Below are positions 1-14,100 of a stretch of DNA of 32,517 bases, one piece after another. The position numbers were made by a program, and so were the translations under genes. The stretch's first letter is position 1. Each line of letters starts with the position of its first letter. The notes beneath the pieces are model-generated. The model had not been told where the DNA came from, did no database searches, and worked only from the letters and a program-made list of their open reading frames with translations. Source of the DNA: a virus; IMG/VR virus record IMGVR_UViG_3300042305_000639, positions 1-32,517 of that record; one strand, given 5' to 3'.

Positions 1-2
1 AT

Positions 3-3000
3 ATGGCCTTATCTGAAGCTAGACTTGAGGGTGGATTTGCAAGAAATGATACATATGACCAATTGGTTAAAGATTATAGATCTAGAAACAATGGTAAGAT
101 GCCACCACAAGCATTGAGAGATGCTATGATGGCACAAGCAGAACAAGCTTCTAAAGATTCAATGCTTGCTAACACACTGCTTATTTATGCAAGTAATAAA
201 GTTTCCTTTGGTAATGTGCTTAATCCTAAATCTGGTTTGTCTAGAATGCTTTCAAAAAAAGTTGCTGAAGTTCAAAAGATGGCAGGTCAGTCAACTGTAA
301 GAGAGTTTACAAAGAAAACACTAAAGTCTGGTAAAGAATTACTTACTCCAAAGTTAACTACTGTAAAAGGTGCGTGGGCAACAGCTAAGAAACAAGGTGT
401 TCAAAAAACAGTTAAAGCTGCTATAGGTTATACTAAAGCTAACTTAATGGAAGGTGCTCAAGAAGTACTACAAGAAGTTATTGCTGACACATCTAGAAAC
501 TATCACTTACAAGCATTTTATTCTCAACCTGCTTCATCTTATTATTATACTAAAGCTCAGTTAGCTGAACTTAAAACTGATAAAACATTTGGTGAAATAT
601 TAGGTGAAGGTTTTAGTAAACAAGCTAGTGCTCAAGGTCTTGAGACATTTGCATCTGGTTTTGTGATGGGTGCTTTTGCTTATCCGTTAAATAGAGCTAT
701 TCCTTTTGCTCAAGAAAAATACATGCAAGTTTTTAAAAATGACATGTATAAAGCACATAAAGCTAAGATTGATGGGTATGTAGATAGAATGACTAAGTCA
801 GTTAATAATACCATGGCTAAGAATCCTCTTGATTTCCTTCAGTCAAAAGTATTTACTTTAGGTACACAAACTGAATTAGCTAATGTTATAGATACAGGAG
901 ATACTAAAGTAGAAAGAGATGCTAAAGAAGAAGCAGTTATTAAAAATGTAACAGACTTAATTAAAATGGACAGTCTTGAAATATGGACTGACTATATGGA
1001 ATCTTTAAAAGAATTGACTACTGAAGAGTATGCTGAAGCTGTTGGTATTACTGTTGAACAAGCTGAGGGTCATGTTGAAAAACTAGATAAGGTAATCAGT
1101 AGAGCCAAAGAAATAGAGAAAACATATAAAGAATACAATGAAAAATTCCCTAGTCCTATAGATCTTAATGACTATGAGGAAGGAACTAAAGAGTATGAGA
1201 AAGCTTCTGTATATCATGCAGCATGGGAGGAGGGTAAAAAGAATTTAATTTTCTATCATGAGAATTATAAGGATACTGTAACTAGGATGCAAAGTATTTA
1301 CCAAGCTATTGCTCAAGAAGAATTACTTGGTAAAATAGATCCCAATAGAGTTCAAGCTTTATTAAAAGATGATAGAATGCTGGGTGAAATACAGATTCTT
1401 GAAAGTGAAGTTGAAGGTTTAAAAGGAATGACAGATTCAGTATCTAAGAAAAAACTAAAAGAGACTGAAAACACATTGGGTATTTTAAAAGAATATCAGC
1501 AAGACTATGAAAACTTCATGTCTCATTTCTTTGAACAAGGTATGGTTGAACCGGGTACTGAAGAAGAAAAAGCTAAGAGGTTAGAGCTAGATGATAAAGT
1601 TATAAATAAACTAGAGTCTTCATTTAAAAAATACATGAAGTCATTAGCTAAACAAAGTGATGACATTATATTAAATGATAGTATTGATGAGGCTTTTGAA
1701 AAACTAGTGGATTACTATAAGCTTGGTAAAGAAGCAAACAAGTTATCTGATGCTATAAACATGATGAATGATCCAGAAGGTTTCATGGAGCATGTGGATA
1801 GAACATATGACTGGATGTATGAAATGTGGAACAACAGAGAAGACTATATCCGGGAAAACATTAATAAGCAACTTGAGACACTTAAGTTTAATCAGCTGCT
1901 TAATGATATGGCTGGTATTGGTATTTATGTTGACTTAGAGGCATTTGCAGAATTTAAAGAAACAGGAGTGATACCTACTGAATTTTTTGATGATGTAAAC
2001 AAAAGAGTAATAAAAAAAGGTAGTCCTATATATGAGCAAGTGGCTAATAGATTCATGGGCTTATCTGTTATGCAACAAATACTTGAAGCTAATAAACCTG
2101 CTAGTGAAAAACAAAAAGAAGAATTAGCAAGACTTGATGCAGAAGAGTTATCTGAAATAAATAAATTACCTAAAGTACCTACTAAAGTAGTTGTAAGAAA
2201 AATAGATAACAAAAAAAATTTTAGCATAAATGTTATCAATGATCAATTATCTAATGGTCAAAGTGTTGATGTTACTTATGAAGAAGATGGAGTACAAAAA
2301 ACAGCTGTGTTTTTTAAAGATCAGGATGGTATATTAAAATATGATAATGCAGAAGGGGAAGCTGTTGACTTAAAATTAGATATCAAGTTTAACAGTGGTG
2401 AAATATTTGAAATATTAAACAGACCAACTGATGAAGATGTAGCAGAAGTAAAAAAGAGATATGATGCTTTAAGAGCTGAGGCTGCAGAAAAAGCTATTGA
2501 AGAAGGTATTAAACCGTTCACAGCAGAACAAATAGCTGAGTTAGATGCAATCAATGCTGATACCCCAATAGAAGCAATGCCTCCAGAATTAAAACAACAG
2601 CTTGTTGATGCATATGATGAGTACAGAGCAAGACCAGAAAATAAAAGTATGTTTCCGGATAATCTTACTGAAGAAGATTTACAAAACAAGTTTGCAACAT
2701 TTATTAAATCTGAGTCAGAAGCATTAGAGATAATTGAGAAATATGTAAAAGATAAAAAGCTACAAGCAGCAACAACACCTGCTGGAGAAGTGGTTGTACC
2801 ATCTATTACTTTACCTAATGGAGAAGTAATATCTGCAGATGATGCTACTGATGCTATATTAGATACTACACTACAGAGATATAGATTTTTAATTGCTGAG
2901 TTGGGTGCAAAACCTGCAGATCAACTTACAGATGAAGAGAGAAAGAACTTGGCTATTTATAAAAGTAAAGCTAACATACTTTCTACATATATAGAGAACA

Positions 3001-5144
3001 AAAGAATTGGTGAGATGAGTCCTGAGCTCCAAGCAGCTAAAGCTAAAATAGATTTACTGCTTAAGGAACAGGAGAAGATTAAAGCAATGAAAACCGGCTA
3101 TGATGTAGAGGGTGATATTTTAAGAAGAGTAAGTAATGTTATTGAAAGCCTTAAAGGTGAGAAATATGCTTACAAGAAAATGGAAGATGTTAGAGTTGCA
3201 TTTAACATGACAATTGGTCAAGGTAAAGGTGTAGATGCTTTTATAAATCAATTAAGAGAGGCCAAGCTTCCTGGATTCAGTGAAAAAACATATGAAGCTC
3301 TTGCAGAAGAAATAAAAGAGTTAATGACTATAACTTCTGCAGATCAAGATGTACTTAAACTTCAACTTAATAGTTTAAGAGAAGATCTTAAAGTAGAAGA
3401 AGGTGAGTTTGGTAATCCTGAATTAGCTCAGAAAATAAGAAATCAGATAGCTGCAATTGAGAGCCAAATTCAAGAAGAAGTTCCTGTTGAAACTCCTGTA
3501 ACTTATGAAGAGTTAGTTGCTACTTCAAGAAACCAAATAGGTATTACAGGTCCTAACTTATCATTTATATTCTTTGGTAATTTACAAAATGCTATCAAGT
3601 CAGGTCAAATAAAATCTAAAGAAGAGCTGAATAAGATAATTGCTGACTGGAATGATGCTTCAGGGTACCAGGGATACCCTAATGAGATGAGTGATGCCCA
3701 GTCTAATATGTTGTTACAATTATCTGCCGGGCTTCCAGATGTCACACCTTCTGAGGTTAAAAAAGCTCAACAAACTCCAGATACACTTTTAGAAAGTGTA
3801 GAAAGAGCAGTAACAGAAAAAACATACAATGAAGAGACAGATGCAGGAACATACATAGATGACTTATCTAAAGAGTTTCTTGCAGGTAGAAAACCAAAAT
3901 TTGAAGCAGATAAAATTAGTGAGGAAGCTTATGAAAACCTGTTTGGTGAAAATGGTTTATTCCAGATTATGAAACAATGGATGGATACTAATAAATTAAT
4001 TATAGTATCCAGAGGTCTTGTTGTGTATGACAAGGATGCAAATGTTGCCGGGGAGATTGACTTCCTACTATCTGATGGTAAAAACTTTTACATAGTAGAT
4101 TTAAAAACAGGTAAGCAAGATAAGTGGGATAAGTATAATGATCCTAACAGTGAATATTATTCAAGCAAAGTATCTAATACATTGCAACAAGCATCTTATG
4201 TAAACTTGTTATACAATATGATTGGTGTTAAAGCTATTCCAAAAATATTACCAGTTGAAACTCAAATAGATAGAAATACAGGTAAGATATTAAAAGCTTC
4301 AAGACCAAGTTCACCTAATGCACTTAAAGCAGGTAAGATACTTATTGACCTACCTATTTCTCCAGAAATGCAGGCTCAAATAGACAGTGTCATACCATTA
4401 AAGTCTAAACCTACTATTAGTAGTGTACCTGTTTCTCCAAGTGTATCTAACATAGTAAATAAAGCTGAGGGAGAACAAGTAGAACCTACTGACTATGAAG
4501 AAGGTAGCGGTGTACCAACAGGAACTCCAACTGATACTTCTGCAAACGTTAAAGAGTATGAGGATAGAATAAACAAAGCTAAAGACACAGATCAGTTAGA
4601 CTTTATTGAACTTCAACTTGGTATAAACTCTCTTGACATGACAGCTGATGAGTTGTTCCAAGTGCAGCAAATGTTAGAACAAAAAAGGAGTAACTTACTT
4701 TCAGGGGGAAAAGCTGCAACGCAAGAAAAATCTTGGAGTATCGGAAACCAAGTTCACAGTGAAAGTACTATATTTGCAGACAAAGGTAAGAATAGAGGTG
4801 AAGTATTTTTAGAGCCATTTGAGACAGCAGTTATTAGCAGTATTGATATAGTTAAAGGTACAGTTACAATAAAACCATATGGTAAGAAAAATCAAAAGAC
4901 AATTTCTATTGATATGTTAAATAAAATGTTTAAATTAAATAGTGATCTATTTACTGAAGGTGAGGCACCAACAACTCAGCCGGCTGGTAAAGATCTTCAA
5001 AATCTATCTAAAGAGTCAACTGATGTTGTATCTACATTGCTTAATGATGTTACAGCACAGACAGCTTTAGAACAAGAAGTTGCAGATGAAAATATCACAG
5101 TAGATGAGACAGTTAATGATTTGTTAGATGATCTAGAATGTTAA
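3..5144 (+). CDS. Giant virion-associated protein with PD-(D/E)XK nuclease domain (probably 5' partial)
   Basis: A 1713-codon frame ending in TAA. The first ATG is at base 3, so the gene very probably continues left of the window. Residues about 140-230 are glycine/alanine-rich and helical, like ejection-type phage proteins, and the middle is long, charged and coiled-coil-like. A nuclease core lies near residues 1300-1400: GEID with D1353, then IVDLK with D1366 and K1368, then a Q-A-S-Y helix. This is the arrangement of Cas4/AddB-like PD-(D/E)XK nucleases. After a proline/threonine-rich linker there is a small beta-rich domain (about 1590-1660) and an acidic tail. The next giant gene begins 4 bases after the stop. 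In crAss-like phages such giant proteins accompany the virion RNA polymerase. The nuclease domain is well supported; the role as packaged cargo is inferred. Confidence 0.8.
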   Translation: MALSEARLEGGFARNDTYDQLVKDYRSRNNGKMPPQALRDAMMAQAEQASKDSMLANTLLIYASNKVSFGNVLNPKSGLSRMLSKKVAEVQKMAGQSTVREFTKKTLKSGKELLTPKLTTVKGAWATAKKQGVQKTVKAAIGYTKANLMEGAQEVLQEVIADTSRNYHLQAFYSQPASSYYYTKAQLAELKTDKTFGEILGEGFSKQASAQGLETFASGFVMGAFAYPLNRAIPFAQEKYMQVFKNDMYKAHKAKIDGYVDRMTKSVNNTMAKNPLDFLQSKVFTLGTQTELANVIDTGDTKVERDAKEEAVIKNVTDLIKMDSLEIWTDYMESLKELTTEEYAEAVGITVEQAEGHVEKLDKVISRAKEIEKTYKEYNEKFPSPIDLNDYEEGTKEYEKASVYHAAWEEGKKNLIFYHENYKDTVTRMQSIYQAIAQEELLGKIDPNRVQALLKDDRMLGEIQILESEVEGLKGMTDSVSKKKLKETENTLGILKEYQQDYENFMSHFFEQGMVEPGTEEEKAKRLELDDKVINKLESSFKKYMKSLAKQSDDIILNDSIDEAFEKLVDYYKLGKEANKLSDAINMMNDPEGFMEHVDRTYDWMYEMWNNREDYIRENINKQLETLKFNQLLNDMAGIGIYVDLEAFAEFKETGVIPTEFFDDVNKRVIKKGSPIYEQVANRFMGLSVMQQILEANKPASEKQKEELARLDAEELSEINKLPKVPTKVVVRKIDNKKNFSINVINDQLSNGQSVDVTYEEDGVQKTAVFFKDQDGILKYDNAEGEAVDLKLDIKFNSGEIFEILNRPTDEDVAEVKKRYDALRAEAAEKAIEEGIKPFTAEQIAELDAINADTPIEAMPPELKQQLVDAYDEYRARPENKSMFPDNLTEEDLQNKFATFIKSESEALEIIEKYVKDKKLQAATTPAGEVVVPSITLPNGEVISADDATDAILDTTLQRYRFLIAELGAKPADQLTDEERKNLAIYKSKANILSTYIENKRIGEMSPELQAAKAKIDLLLKEQEKIKAMKTGYDVEGDILRRVSNVIESLKGEKYAYKKMEDVRVAFNMTIGQGKGVDAFINQLREAKLPGFSEKTYEALAEEIKELMTITSADQDVLKLQLNSLREDLKVEEGEFGNPELAQKIRNQIAAIESQIQEEVPVETPVTYEELVATSRNQIGITGPNLSFIFFGNLQNAIKSGQIKSKEELNKIIADWNDASGYQGYPNEMSDAQSNMLLQLSAGLPDVTPSEVKKAQQTPDTLLESVERAVTEKTYNEETDAGTYIDDLSKEFLAGRKPKFEADKISEEAYENLFGENGLFQIMKQWMDTNKLIIVSRGLVVYDKDANVAGEIDFLLSDGKNFYIVDLKTGKQDKWDKYNDPNSEYYSSKVSNTLQQASYVNLLYNMIGVKAIPKILPVETQIDRNTGKILKASRPSSPNALKAGKILIDLPISPEMQAQIDSVIPLKSKPTISSVPVSPSVSNIVNKAEGEQVEPTDYEEGSGVPTGTPTDTSANVKEYEDRINKAKDTDQLDFIELQLGINSLDMTADELFQVQQMLEQKRSNLLSGGKAATQEKSWSIGNQVHSESTIFADKGKNRGEVFLEPFETAVISSIDIVKGTVTIKPYGKKNQKTISIDMLNKMFKLNSDLFTEGEAPTTQPAGKDLQNLSKESTDVVSTLLNDVTAQTALEQEVADENITVDETVNDLLDDLEC

Positions 5145-5148
5145 TGAT

Positions 5149-8100
5149 ATGAAAATTACTTGTGCCTTAAGCCAGAGTCAATCTGAAAAATTATATAAAA
5201 CCATATACAAATCTTTAACTGAAGCAATAAAAGCTGGAGAGACATTCAGTCCTGAGCAATATATGGCTGATCTTTTTGATAAGATTGCGGACAAAAAAGA
5301 TGAAGATACAGCAGTTAAGTTTCTTCAACAGGTTCCCTCTATTATAAGAACAATAGCAGCTAAACCTGCTTTTGACAACTTAGATATTAAGTTAGATCCA
5401 ATTAAAGAGTTGAGTCTTAAGTTTAAGAATGAGGTTGAAGGTTTTAATGAAGTACAAAAATACTTTAAACCACAAGTATCTGAGAGAGCAAAGTTGGCTT
5501 TGATTAAAGCTAAACAAAATGAGGCATTGCTTACTGAGCAAGTAGATCAAACATCTGAAATAAAAGATCCGGTAAGACTTAGACCTTTTAGTTCTACTGT
5601 ATCTACTATGCAGCAATTAATTCCAATTAATCCTGTTACAAATAAACCAATACTTGAAGAAAAAGTAGATCCTGCTAAACAGAGAATATTCTCTGCAATG
5701 GAAGCTATAAGAGCTGATGTAGAACTTTCTGATTCAACAGACCCTCTAGCTGGAATTACATATCAAGGTAGAACACTAAAGTTAAAACCAATACTGTTAA
5801 CAGAGTTAAGAAAAACTCATGAAGCTCAGTTAGATAAAACAACTCTTAATGAACTCATAAGAGCTGGTGCAATCAAAGCTCAAGAAACTAATAAAGAAGG
5901 TGTTGAAGGTTTAAAAAGAATTGCATTAGTGCTTACAGATGCAGACGGTAATTATCTTTACTTCAATCAAGAAGGTAAGATAGTTACTCAAGAAGAAGGC
6001 GGTGGCATTGTGTATCAGTTCATGAGAGATGTAAGAACTGGTAATGGTGTGTACAGATTAACTAATATGTATGGGACTGAAACTAGTGTTAAAACTCCTG
6101 CTGATATTGCTGCACAAATGGGTATCACAGAAGAAGAAGCTAGAAAGTTACAACAAGAAGAGTTTAAAGACCTGTATAAAGTTAAAGAAGCTACATTAAA
6201 AGGTGATGGACCTTTACTTGATTTAACTAGTTTAACTCCTGGTGTAAAAGAAAGTGTAGCCCAACCCTATGTTGACTTAAGAAACTTAAGAAAACTTCCA
6301 TTTGTAAACAATGCTACATTCAGAACTATTACTCCGGTAATGATTGGTGGTACTAGAGAAGCAGCTAAGATTACTTTAAATGGTAAAGAATACTCATTAG
6401 ATAGACCTAACTTACCTATTGAATTTGCTAATAATAAAAGACAAGCAAGTCCTTTAATTAGAAAGATTGCAGCTGCATTAGCTAATCCAAATATATCTAA
6501 TGCAGAGAAATATGATTTTGTTTCTCAGTTCTTATCAGATAAAGCATCTCCTTCTACTAGAAGACATGAGTTAAGTTATGATCCGGGTACCAATACTTTA
6601 ATTTTTAAGTATAATGAAAAAACATATAAGCAGGGTAGTGGAAAAGAGATACCACTTATAAATGAAGAACTTATTGGTAAAGAAAGCATTATTGAAGATG
6701 TTTTGCTAAATGCAGCTACTGATGATAAAGGTAACTACTATAGTGCTAAGATGACTTATAATGACAAAGCATTAAACAATAACCGTTACCGAGATTATGA
6801 TTTAGAAACAAACACAATCAATGATGAGTTTACTCCATACATACCTCTTCTTGAAACATTACCAAACACAAGAGTAAAGATATCTCAAGAAACAGATCCA
6901 GGATTCTTTAATTCACATATGGTATTTAGTATACCTACTGAATTTATTAAAGAGCTACAAGAGGACTTTAAAAATCCAGATCCTATTAATGTATCACAAC
7001 CTGTTCAACCTACTACTACAGATACTGAAACTGATATAGAAGCTCAGAAAGCTGAGATAGAAAAGAAGTGGAAAGATAAGCAGGCATGGTATATAAAAGA
7101 AGTTGGAGATTTTGATCAGTGGGAAAAAGAAAAAAATGCAGAACTAGCTGCATTAGAAGGTACTGCTACTCAAGCTCAACCTGTATCAACACAAGATCAA
7201 TCTATTAATAATGCAATTAGTCCTAATAATACTACAGATCCGGCTGATGACTTCAGTGATTTTATGTTTAGAAAGGGTGCAGATTTAAATGGAGTTACAG
7301 AAGAGCAAATAAAAAATGCTGAGCAATGGTGGAATGATTCTCCATTATCTAAATACATGGACTTTAAAACTATGGTAAACATAGTTAACTCTGATGTATA
7401 TGCTAGATTTATAGGTTATGCTTCTGTACTTAATGGTAAGTTTGGTAAAATAGAGATAGGTGAAAGAGGTACAATGGTAGATGTATACCATGAAGCATGG
7501 CATGCATTTACTCAGATATTCCTAACTAAAGAACAAAGAGAAAAGTTATATAAAGAAGTAGCTAAGCAACCGGGAGCATTTACATTACTAGATGGTACCA
7601 CAGTAGCATTTAAGGATGCTAACTATTTACAGTTAGAAGAATACTTAGCTGAAGATTTTAGATCTTATGGTATTGATCAATCAGCTAAAAAAGGTCAAAC
7701 AACAAGAAACACTCTGTTTAGAAAAATATTAAACTTTATCAAAAACTTGTTCTCTTCAAAGAGCACTAAAGATAAGTTGTTTAAAGAACTATACTTTGCA
7801 AAAAGTAATCCTAAGTTCTTAAAAAAATACTCACCAAATATTGATACCACATCTTTTAAACAACTCAACAGAGGTGTAGTAAGTTTAACAGACCCAACTA
7901 TTGATGCACTCAATAGACAGGATGCTAAACTGGTAAGTGAGAGTATTGACTCATATATATCTGAAATAATTGATGCAGCTGCAAAGTTTAAAGGTAATAA
8001 GAGTGGTAGCATATCTATGTTACTTGGTGATAACAATAAGAAAGCATTTTATACCAGAGTAAGAAAAGATTTTGAAACTAAACTTGCTAATGCTAGAACT

Positions 8101-11100
8101 AGTTATGCAGAGATTGAAAATGATCCTGATAAAGCTATGGAAGCTGCAAAGCTACTAAACAAGATAAGAATCTTTCAAGCTGCATTAGATAACTTTGGTG
8201 ATGCAAAAGGTGGTCTTGTAAAGTATCATTTAGAAAATACTACATTTAATTTACTAAGACAAAAATACATTGAAGTAGAAGAAGATAAAACTGATGTAGA
8301 AGAACAAACTGAAACAGAAGAATCAAGTGCTAAAGTAGAAGGAGTAGAGGAAAGTAAGTCTGGTGAACAGATAAAAGATAGTAAGGTTGGTAAGAAATCT
8401 TTGTTAGACTTAGCTAGTAAAGAAACAGTATACATTCTTAAGAGTCTTCACAAACTTGAAAATGGTAAAGCTGTTTACAATGAGTTAGGTTATAAAGAGC
8501 TTGCAAACTTTACTGAATCATGGAACAACTTAATGCGTGCTGTAAATGGAGAAAAAAATCCAGAGCAGATATATGATAATATAAAACAAGCAGCTGCTGA
8601 AGTTTATCCTGAGTTTAAACAGTTGATAAACAGCAAGCTTCCAAGTCCATCACAAGTAGTGCAAGCAGATAATATAAATGATAAAATATCTCAAAATAGA
8701 TTGCTTACTAACTTTTGGCAAGATGTTCAGAAAACAAGAGCTACATATTTACAAACTACTATATTTGAAAATGGTATAGCTGAAGTTACTAAAGCTTCAA
8801 TAGAAACAGCAAGTCTTGCAAATAAGTTTCAGGCTAAGTTTAAAGGAGACTTAACAAATGACTATGTAATAAGATCTCTTGAGAATAATATACCAATGCT
8901 TGACATGGATAAGATCATTGAAGATTTTGGTAAAGATGGTAATCTTATAATTGATAAATCATTTAATTTTGCAAGAGCAATTGGTTTGTATATAGATGAC
9001 TTAAGAGTTATAAAAAATGAACTTAAGAAAGATCAAAGAGCTATACAAGAATATGGTTTACCATATATATTTAAAACTATAGTTGAAATAAATAAAGCCA
9101 GTAAAAAACAAAACTTAACTTCGGAGGCTAGTGAAGCTATAACCAATTTCAGAATGAATCCATTACAAGGGTTGATGAAAGGTATTCCTGCATCAGTCTT
9201 AGGTAAAGAAGTATCTCAGAAAAATAAAATTGATAAGATACTTGGTCTTCAAGCTAAGTATGGTATTGACTCTTCAAACTTTGCAGTGCTTAATGCTGAA
9301 AGAAATCTTGTGTTTGAACATATAGAAGATCACTCTGTAAGTATGATCATATATGCTTTAAACAAAGCTTCTAATATGAAAGAGTTTTGGAATGCAGGTA
9401 GTGAGTTTGAATACTTAAGCTATCTTGATCCAAAGATAAACTCATTTACAAACAGATCACAAACTTTGAATTCCTTATTTGATATTGCATCAGATATGGA
9501 AAAAAGAGTTGGTAGATCCTTACAGATGTTTGTTAACTCTGGAACTCAGTTAGAAAATGGTGAAGGAACTAACACAACTTCATTAGATGTACATGGTAAG
9601 TTCTTGCAAGAACTACACAGTTTACTAAAAGGCGGTGTTCAAGAATTCATGAGACATGCTTCTAAGTCTTCTTCATTTGGTGCCAGAATAGAAGGTGGTA
9701 TTCCAGGTGGTGTGGGTAAAGGATCAGACACAAGACTTTGGGTAGATTTAGATAAGTTTGCAATTGGTACAGCTAACAACTATGTTACTAAAACTCATAT
9801 GATTCCTTATATAGCTGCAGAGTTAGAAAGGATAAACAAGTTTAAAACTAACAAAGATCTGTTTAAAAAGTATGCCGGCTATAATAGAAAGATGCCTGAT
9901 GGTACCATGGCTGGTGAAAACTTTACAGCTTTTGATAATGTTCTTACTGAAGATACTAAGAATGAGATACTTGAAAAGGTAACTGATCCAAACATGAGAT
10001 TAGAGGATTATCTTAAGACAGATCCTGTTCTTGCAAAAAAGATTGCAACTGATGTAGATAATTATTTTGAACAACAGACACTAGACCTTTTAGATTTTTA
10101 CAGTGAAGCAGAATACTTAAGCCCTGACTTACTTGAAAGATTAAAAGTATTCAATCTATCTGAAGAAGAAGCTACTAAAGTATTAATGAAAGCATATGCA
10201 GTAAATGCTTGGGTTCATAACTTTGAAATGGGTAGCTTATTCTATGGAGACTTGGTTCAATATAACCATGAAAAAGAAGAGTTACATAAAAGAAATACTG
10301 GGTCAACATCCGGTGGTTTAAAATTCAGAACAGATAAAGCTATACAATCTTTATTAACTGAATTAAATCAAAAAGTATCTTATGCTGCTACAATCCCTGG
10401 TATGGATACATTAGCATATAATGGTAAATTCAATACAGCAATTCTCCAAGATATAAAAAGAGACTCTAAATACATCAAGCCTATTGAGGAAGCTTTAAGA
10501 AAAGACTATGCAGAAAGATTTGCAAAAAGTAAACTATCTGAAGCAGAAATAAAAGCTGAGATTGACAGAAGAGTTGCTATTGAAATTGAGAAGTATAAAG
10601 GAATGGAAGAGGGTGATGGTCAAGGTTGGATTACTTTTGATGCATATAGAGCACTTAAAATGGCATCTGGTCAATGGAGTGATGTTCAGGAAGAGTTATT
10701 TAAAAAAGTAATTAATAATGAGCCTATAAATGCAGCGGATGTTGTAGAAATGTTTCCTGTATACAAAGTTCAAAACTATGGACATTTAGCAAATACAGAT
10801 TTACCAGTAATGGCAATGCATAAGTTTGCATTAGCTCCACTTATTCCATCTATGATTAAAGGTTCTGACTTAGAGAATCTTCACAATCAAATGATGACAA
10901 AGAATATACAGTATGTAACATTCCAAACTGGTTCTAAAGTTGGTAGTGTAACATCTGAAGTTAACAAAAAAGGTGAGGCTGCTGCAGATAAAATATATTC
11001 TGATGATGAGCAAATGAGCCTAATGAGTGACATCAAGTTTACACCAAATACTATATATCTGGAGTATCTTAAAGATGTTACTCAAGTTCCAGTATCATTT

Positions 11101-14100
11101 AAAGGTAAAACAGTATTCTCTACTCAGTTGAGAAAGCTTATATTAAGTAACCTGTATGAGAAAGGTATCCTTGATAAACATGCTGACTTAGTTAAAGACT
11201 ATGAGAATACTGTAGATGAGTATGGTAACTTATTAAAAATGGAGTTGCTTAATGATATTGGCTATGAATATAAAGATGGCAAATACATTGGAAACTTTAC
11301 TGAGTTTTTAAAAGTTATACAAGCTGAACTAGAAAGAAGAGACTTGCCAGAGCATCAAATAGAATTTATTAATGCTAATCCAGACAACTCATTAAAGACA
11401 GACTTATCATTGCATCTTAAATCTGATGATATAGAAAAGATCCTTGTAGCTTTAATGGAGAAAAGACTTGTAAGACAAAAGATTAAAGGTGAAGCTTTGG
11501 TTCAAGTATCAAGTGCTATGACTAATGGTCTATGGGACAATGGTCTTAAAAATGCTACAGATGAAGATGTGAGAAAATACATGGGTAGTAACAACCTACC
11601 TTTTTATGATCAAACAAAAGATGGTACATCTGCAATGAAGGTTGCTATTGCTTTACAAGGAGACTTTGTAAACTTGTTAAATTTAAAGCATAATGATGGT
11701 GAGGTAATAGGTACAAGACAAAGACTTAATCAGATGATTAAAGATGATAAGTGGATGTCTCAGAATGAGAAAGCCGTTACATTAACAGCTGTAAGGATTC
11801 CTGTACAAGGTTTAAACTCAATGGAATACATGCAAGTATGGGAATTCTTAGACCCAAGTGCAGGTAACATTATTATACCTCCATCTGAGATTGTTGCTAA
11901 GTCTGGAGCTGACTTTGACGTTGATAAACTTACTACATTTATGCCAGCTATTTCTAAAGATGGTAAGTTTATAGAATCAGCTATGGACAATGAGGCTATT
12001 AAAAGATTGATTGAATCTAATAAAGATACACCGGAAGGTAAAGCAACTATCTCAAGAGTAATATCACAACAAAAAGCAGCCCTTGAAAACAAGCTTATTA
12101 CAAGTATAAATAATATACTTAAGCTTCCGGAAAACTATGCTGCATTGGTGAGACCAAATGATACTTACTTGCTTAAAGATGATGTAGCTGATAAGCTTGA
12201 AGATAAGGTAGCTGACTATAATAGATTTAGAAACTATCATGGTGAAGCAGAAAGACCGGGTACAAAAGCAAAAAGATCAATAAGTCCAACAAGAACATTG
12301 GAACCATTATACAATCTTCATAAACATGAGGCTAACATGATTGGTAAAAATGTACTTGGTTTGGTAGCTATCTACAATGCATTACACCCAGTATATAATT
12401 CATTGGGTGCTAAGATGCCTAAAAAGTATTTTGACACATATTTTGATAGCTCATTAGGTAAATATGTTGAGGGTACAACACCTATTGAAACAAGACTATT
12501 AACTCCTCATAATACTACTAAAGATAATGAGATATCATTATCAGATATATACACTGCAGATGGGGTGGATTTAATATCTGATTTATACTCTCAGATGATT
12601 AATGGTGCCGTGGATGTTGAGAAAGATGCATGGATATTCTTTATTCAAGGTAACATGGAGTTAGCACCAATGATTTTGACATTGTTTAAAGCTGGTGTTC
12701 CAAGAGATTATGCTGTTAAGTTTTTATCTCAACCAATGATTAGAGAGTATGCTAAAGAGCTAAGACTATTGGGCGGATCATATGCTGATCTTGTAGCTGG
12801 TGAACTTGAAGATGCTAAAGCTGGTAAAAATAAAAGAGCCGCAATAAGTGTATTAGAAAAATTTGGTATACAGAATGCACCGGCATATGTTAAGTCAGAT
12901 ATAAAAACACATAGAGCTTTATCTGCTTTAATTAAAAAATCAGGCATCTTAAATGAAGAAGGTCAGTTTGATATCAAACTACTAGAAAAAATGCTGGTAG
13001 CAGATATACAAAAAGACTCACTTAAAGATCATCAGTTAGCAGTATTCTTACATTTCTTAGAGTTACAGAATCAGTTCTCTGGTTTCCAAGATTTATTAAG
13101 ACTTTCTAATCCAGATACTACAACTTCTAAAACTACACAGGAGATGGTGCTTAGAAAAGTACTTCTTTCACAAATGGAGAAGAACTCAAAAGTAGATCCT
13201 GCACTAGTTAAGAAGTTAAGAAATGAGTCTATCCTTGGAACATTCTATGATAATGACATCATAAGACAGTTAATAGAGCCATTGTTCCCATTAAAGAATA
13301 ATCCAACTGTAACTAAAGCTATTATTAACTTGATGGTTAATAGAGCATCAGATATAAAGAAATCATTTGGTTATGGTGATGATGGTAAAAGAATGTTTAT
13401 TACACAGTATAAAAATGGATTGGTTAATTACCTTTTCCAAAATGCTATGTATAACTATACTCAATCTGACACAGATGTATTAAACATTCCTTCTGAGTTG
13501 ATTGATAGATATTTCACTGGAGATGTATTCTTCCAAAATTTAGATTACTCTTTTGCAGATGACATGCTTACTTTAATAGAAGAGAATCCAAACTTAAAAG
13601 AAAAATATAGCATACTTAATCAGTTGGCTAAACCGGAGTTGAAAGAAGGACAGCAAATACTAACACTTAATGATAACAAGTTATTAAAGAGTGGTCAGTT
13701 AGCTGAAAGCTATTATGAGAATCTTAAAGAATTGGCAGACCCTAATGTAGAGAAAGTATCTAATACTGAAAAGAACTTGTACATAAGCAACATGTTTAAG
13801 TTGTTACCATTGATGACAATATATCAAAATGGAGTTGGCTTTAGCAAATATGGTTTTAATGAGGCTTTACCATTTGATGATTTCTTGGCAATAATGAATC
13901 CTGTATCTGCAGAGTTTATCAGTAAGGAAAACAAGGTACCAGATTTAACAAATGTATTTAATGGTATTAAAGATCCTAAGAATAGATTCTTTAGAAACTA
14001 TGTGAATATTGTACCAGGTAGAGCAACAGTTGCTCCTACTCAACCATCTACTCAACCTAAAGTTACCGGAACACAAATAACTTATACACCAAAAGGAAAA

